Positions 61,009 to 64,000 of a DNA stretch of 64,000 nt are shown here, piece by piece; the first letter of the stretch is position 1; each line of letters opens with the position of its first letter. The DNA is from Halomonas litopenaei (lineage in GTDB: Bacteria; Pseudomonadota; Gammaproteobacteria; Pseudomonadales; Halomonadaceae), in the NCBI RefSeq assembly GCF_017303055.1, contig NZ_JAEKJT010000001.1, forward strand, positions 310,001 to 374,000, in the 5' to 3' direction. Position numbers and translations under genes: made by a program. The notes under the pieces were generated by a model. It did no database searches and was not told where the DNA came from. It saw only the letters and a program-made list of their open reading frames with translations.

Positions 61009-64000
61009 ATGTTTTCCATGTCATTTGTTGGTCGCGGTCGCAAGTCCTTTCAAAAACGCCTGGAAGACAAGGCGCATTTCCTAAATAAAGATTTCGAGTT
61101 GCATGACGTGGTGGTGGCGCCCCATCCCGGGCGCTGGCAAGAGGCTGTCGCGGCCGTGCGCATGACATGGGAAGACGCGTCAGGAGCGAGAAGCGTCTTC
61201 GAGAAATTCGAAAGACCCTTCGTGTTCGAGCAGTTGCCGACGCCCCCCATTGGCAAGCTGGGAATGATGATCGAGGCGCTCGACGCCAGAGGAGCGCTGC
61301 TCCCCGGTGTTGCCGCCCTGCGTGAAGTGCTGGTGCAGGACGCCGAGGCCGATGCCGATGATGGAGCAGAGCAAGGCTCCACGGATCCTGTGGCAAGCAA
61401 CCCTGAGCCAATCGACCCAGCCGTGGGCGACGGCCCGGGATCGTCAGCGCAGGATGTCGACGGCCCGCAGGCGGGCGCCAGCGATGGTGACGGGGGAGGC
61501 GACGGCGCTGATATGGACAGCGCGTCAGGGGCCGCGGGTTCTGCCGCAGCGTCCTCAGGGCCTGCTTCAGGTGCCTCTCAAGACGCTTCTCCAGACGCTT
61601 CTCAAGACAGCCTTCCAGACAGCTCGTCAGCCCCCTCGTCAGACACCCCGCCTGCAGCGGCTGCGGCCCCGGCAATAGTGGCCCTGGCGGCCCCCGTGGG
61701 CTTTTCGCTACGCATCCAGGCCGAAGACGATGATGCCAGCGACGGCGCATCGGCCAGTATCACCGGAGATACCGGCATCGCGGTGGTGGATGATCCGGCC
61801 AACCCGGACGCGGCGGACGCCGAGGGCAATGCCTACGTGGACTATGGCAATGGGGTGGCCGGCGGCGAGAGCCTGACCTTTACCTTCGACGTGCCCGAGG
61901 CCGGTGAATACGACCTGGTGCTGCGCTACGCCATGGGCGCCGGTAATCGCCCGCTGCGCCTGGACGTCAACGGTGAGCTGTTCGACCGCATGTTCGACCT
62001 GACCTCCACCGGCGATGATTTCACCAACTTCGAGCTGACCCAGCCGGTACGACTGACCCTGGAGCAGGGCACCAATACCATTACCTTGACCTCCAACGGC
62101 GCCAGCGGGCCGAACATCGACTATCTCGAGATCACCGCACCGGACCCTGACCGTTACGTGATTCAGGGCGAAGATATGCAGCTGTCTCCGGCGGAAGACG
62201 CGCAAGACAGCGGTACCAACCGGGTGGCCACCCTCGACACCATCGCCGGCTTCACTAATGGCAACGAGACCTTCCGGGTCGGTGCCGAGGGCGCAAGCTA
62301 CCTGGATTGGGCCTTTGGCAACGCCAACGCCACTGCCGACGTTACCCTGAACATCGCCACCGCTGGCACCTACGCCATCAGCATCACCTACGCCACCTCC
62401 AGCGCCCGCCCGCTGGACCTGATGCTGGTCGACGGCGGTAGCACCACCACCCTGGCCACCTTTGACTTTGCGCCGACCCTGGAGCCGGTCTACTACCCGG
62501 ACGATACCGAAGCGGATATCGCCGCGGCCAACCGCCCAAGTCTGAGCGGCGGCAACCTGCAGAGCCAGTGGGAAGGCTGGACGGTCGAGACGGTGGAGGT
62601 CGAGCTGGCCGCCGGCAGCAACACCCTGCGCCTGGGCGGCTACACCAATGGTCCCAATATCGACAAGATGGAGCTGGTGCTGGTCAGCGCCGCGGTCACC
62701 GGGCCCGATATTGCGCCCCAGGTGGTCCAGGCGGAAGACGCCGAGCTTGGCGCCGCCAACGATGCGGGCACCCTGGTGCGTGACCCGGCCAACCCCGAGG
62801 ACGGGACCGGCTTCCAGGGCCTGCGTCCTGACTATTCCGGGACCGGCTATGTGGACTTCGGCAGCGTGCCCGGCGACAGCCTGACCTTTACCGTGAACGT
62901 GGCCGAGGCGGGGCAGTACGACCTCAACTTCCGCTATGCCAGCAACGGCGACCGGCCCATGGACATGGCGGTCAACGGTGGTATCGCCAGCGCCCTGGCC
63001 TTCGTCACTACCGACCCCAATGCCACCAATGAAGCGCCGGAAGGCTTTGATGTGTGGTCCTATCAGACCCAGACGGTGGCATTGCAGGCGGGCGACAACA
63101 CCATCACCCTGGCGATTCCCAGCGGCGCCGGCAGCGGCCCCAATATCGACCGGCTTGAGCTGACCACGGCGGGCTCCGGCCCGGTGGGCGATGTGGAAGG
63201 GGACGAGGGCGATGACCTGGCCTTTACCACGCCTGACAGTGTGGTCAACGCCGCAACCGTCGACGCTGTGTCCTTTACCGTCGCGGGGCTTGATGACGAT
63301 ATCGTCTACGTGGGCTTGAGCTTCGATGACGGCGCGAATGTAGAGGAGGTCACTCCGGACGCCAGCGGTGCCTTCAGCCTGGACCTTTCCGGTCAGGCCG
63401 ACGGTCCGCTGTCGGCCACCCTGTTTGTCATGGACGCCTATGGCAACCGTGGGACTCGCGAGCTGGCCCTGACCCTGGATACCACCGCCGACGAAGGCGG
63501 CGATCTGACGCTGGCCGGCCCGGCAGACCCGGTGGCCCAGGCGGATAGTGCCGCCGTGACCTTTACCCTGGCTGGGCTGGATGCTGACGCCGACAGCGTC
63601 GAGGTCAGCCTGGATGGCGGCGCCACGCGCATCCCGGTCGGGGTCGATGGCGACAGCCTGCAGCTTGACCTGTCCGGTCTGGGCGGCGGCAGTCATCCCA
63701 TTGTGCTGTACGTGACCGACGTGGCCGGCAACGAAGCCACTACCTCGACCCAGGTGACCCTGGAAGACGACAGCGATGCTCCGCTGACGCTGGACTTTGC
63801 CGCGGGGCCGATCACGTCCTACGGCGGCAATCAGGACAACCCCAGCCAAGGCACTGGCGCAGCGTCGGAAGATGCAGGGGCGACCCTGGCCTTGACCGAC
63901 AACGTATGGAAGCGGGTGGCCCTGGGCGAAAACTACCAGATTACTGCGGATACACGGCTGACCCTGGAACTGGATGCCTCGAGCTCCCCGGTATCGGAGA
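61009..64000 (+). CDS. Giant modular surface protein, N-terminal part (runs off right edge)
   Basis: 997 codons are visible and the frame is still open. There is no signal peptide. Residues 1-110 (MFSMSFVGRGRKSFQKRLED onward) form an unknown domain. Residues 110-230 are Ala/Ser/Asp/Gly-rich. Three CBM6/CBM35-like modules follow at about 235-380 (RIQAEDDDASDG, YVDYGNGVAGGESLTFTFDV), 384-560 (YVIQGEDMQLS, GGYTNGPNIDKMEL) and 573-720 (VVQAEDAELG, YVDFGSVPGDSLTFTVNV). Two Ig-like modules at about 731-825 and 831-920 begin with DDLAFTTPDS / DLTLAGPADP. A new module starts near 928 (LTLDFAAGPITSYGG). The start ATG has AGGGGA 7 nt upstream. The adjacent type I exporter and absence of a Sec signal suggest secretion through it. 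Probably an adhesin or glycan-binding surface protein; the C-terminal secretion signal would lie outside the window. Confidence 0.8.
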   Translation, partial: MFSMSFVGRGRKSFQKRLEDKAHFLNKDFELHDVVVAPHPGRWQEAVAAVRMTWEDASGARSVFEKFERPFVFEQLPTPPIGKLGMMIEALDARGALLPGVAALREVLVQDAEADADDGAEQGSTDPVASNPEPIDPAVGDGPGSSAQDVDGPQAGASDGDGGGDGADMDSASGAAGSAAASSGPASGASQDASPDASQDSLPDSSSAPSSDTPPAAAAAPAIVALAAPVGFSLRIQAEDDDASDGASASITGDTGIAVVDDPANPDAADAEGNAYVDYGNGVAGGESLTFTFDVPEAGEYDLVLRYAMGAGNRPLRLDVNGELFDRMFDLTSTGDDFTNFELTQPVRLTLEQGTNTITLTSNGASGPNIDYLEITAPDPDRYVIQGEDMQLSPAEDAQDSGTNRVATLDTIAGFTNGNETFRVGAEGASYLDWAFGNANATADVTLNIATAGTYAISITYATSSARPLDLMLVDGGSTTTLATFDFAPTLEPVYYPDDTEADIAAANRPSLSGGNLQSQWEGWTVETVEVELAAGSNTLRLGGYTNGPNIDKMELVLVSAAVTGPDIAPQVVQAEDAELGAANDAGTLVRDPANPEDGTGFQGLRPDYSGTGYVDFGSVPGDSLTFTVNVAEAGQYDLNFRYASNGDRPMDMAVNGGIASALAFVTTDPNATNEAPEGFDVWSYQTQTVALQAGDNTITLAIPSGAGSGPNIDRLELTTAGSGPVGDVEGDEGDDLAFTTPDSVVNAATVDAVSFTVAGLDDDIVYVGLSFDDGANVEEVTPDASGAFSLDLSGQADGPLSATLFVMDAYGNRGTRELALTLDTTADEGGDLTLAGPADPVAQADSAAVTFTLAGLDADADSVEVSLDGGATRIPVGVDGDSLQLDLSGLGGGSHPIVLYVTDVAGNEATTSTQVTLEDDSDAPLTLDFAAGPITSYGGNQDNPSQGTGAASEDAGATLALTDNVWKRVALGENYQITADTRLTLELDASSSPVSE

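Noticed and set aside
60758..61084. 108-residue frame upstream of the giant protein
   Set aside because: It overlaps the start of the giant protein in another frame, and its composition looks random. The GGCTAGTGGA repeats sit at its start.
61708..63849. 713-residue open frame on the minus strand antisense to the giant protein
   Set aside because: The plus-strand frame has clear repeated modules and continues on both sides. The minus-strand text is a Gly/Val/Ala/His-rich shadow caused by high GC, with no ribosome site.
1..64000. CRISPR arrays, insertion sequences, prophage or tRNA genes
   Set aside because: No regularly spaced repeats of CRISPR type, no transposase or integrase proteins and no tRNA-like clover sequences were recognised by reading.

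Overview
The window looks like chromosomal DNA of a halophilic gammaproteobacterium, most likely a member of the Halomonadaceae (Halomonas or a close relative). This is inferred from protein content and style: high GC, acidic low-complexity insertions in several housekeeping proteins, three different cation/proton antiporters, and gene neighbourhoods seen in pseudomonad and Halomonas genomes (proS beside a small lipoprotein gene, a pncB-pncA operon divergent from nrtR, a liuABCDE operon, tupBCA). No rRNA, tRNA, CRISPR array, insertion sequence or prophage was recognised.

Layout. 1-7000: start of ampG (cut by the left edge), rfaH, slyD, a 37-residue ccoM-like cbb3 oxidase subunit gene behind an ANR/FNR-type site, proS, a lipoprotein, and benE divergent from an XRE-cupin regulator with a paired palindromic operator. 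7000-18200: AmiD-type amidase, a VWA/MoxR pair, a beta-hydroxyacid dehydrogenase, a LysE exporter, a phosphoesterase, YejK, an ABC exporter, cytochrome b561, a periplasmic cupin, parvulin and DUF523. 18200-25700: ChaN-PDZ protein, NhaC-type antiporter, deacetylase and LuxR regulator (the last three on one strand, nearly touching), a methyltransferase and a CPA1 antiporter. 26390-30560: DNA glycosylase, YjbQ and the NAD salvage regulon pncB-pncA with nrtR and two NrtR-type palindromes.

31000-33000 holds a 640-residue protein with two T1SS-143-like repeats, in visibly more AT-rich DNA. 33100-44900: an operon of a YfcC-type transporter, an ArgE-like deacylase and a PhyH-type dioxygenase; a lone hutH behind a perfect 22-bp palindrome of HutC type; a MocR regulator divergent from a LysE exporter; a lysozyme-inhibitor lipoprotein; a large antiporter with a nucleotide-binding tail; and two unknown proteins. 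44900-51900: the complete leucine/isovalerate operon liuABCDE behind a LiuR-type palindrome. 52100-56850: a cupin, the tungstate transporter tupBCA with a divergent HTH-PBP regulator, and an unknown membrane protein.

56950-64000: a type I secretion ATPase and membrane-fusion protein, divergent across about 900 bp of AT-rich DNA from a very large open frame. That frame encodes three carbohydrate-binding-like modules followed by Ig-like modules and runs off the right edge. This dedicated secretion/adhesin locus, with the separate T1SS-143 protein 25 kb away, is the least ordinary part of the window. Most of the rest is recognisable metabolism, transport and regulation, with several well-formed operators that tie regulators to targets.
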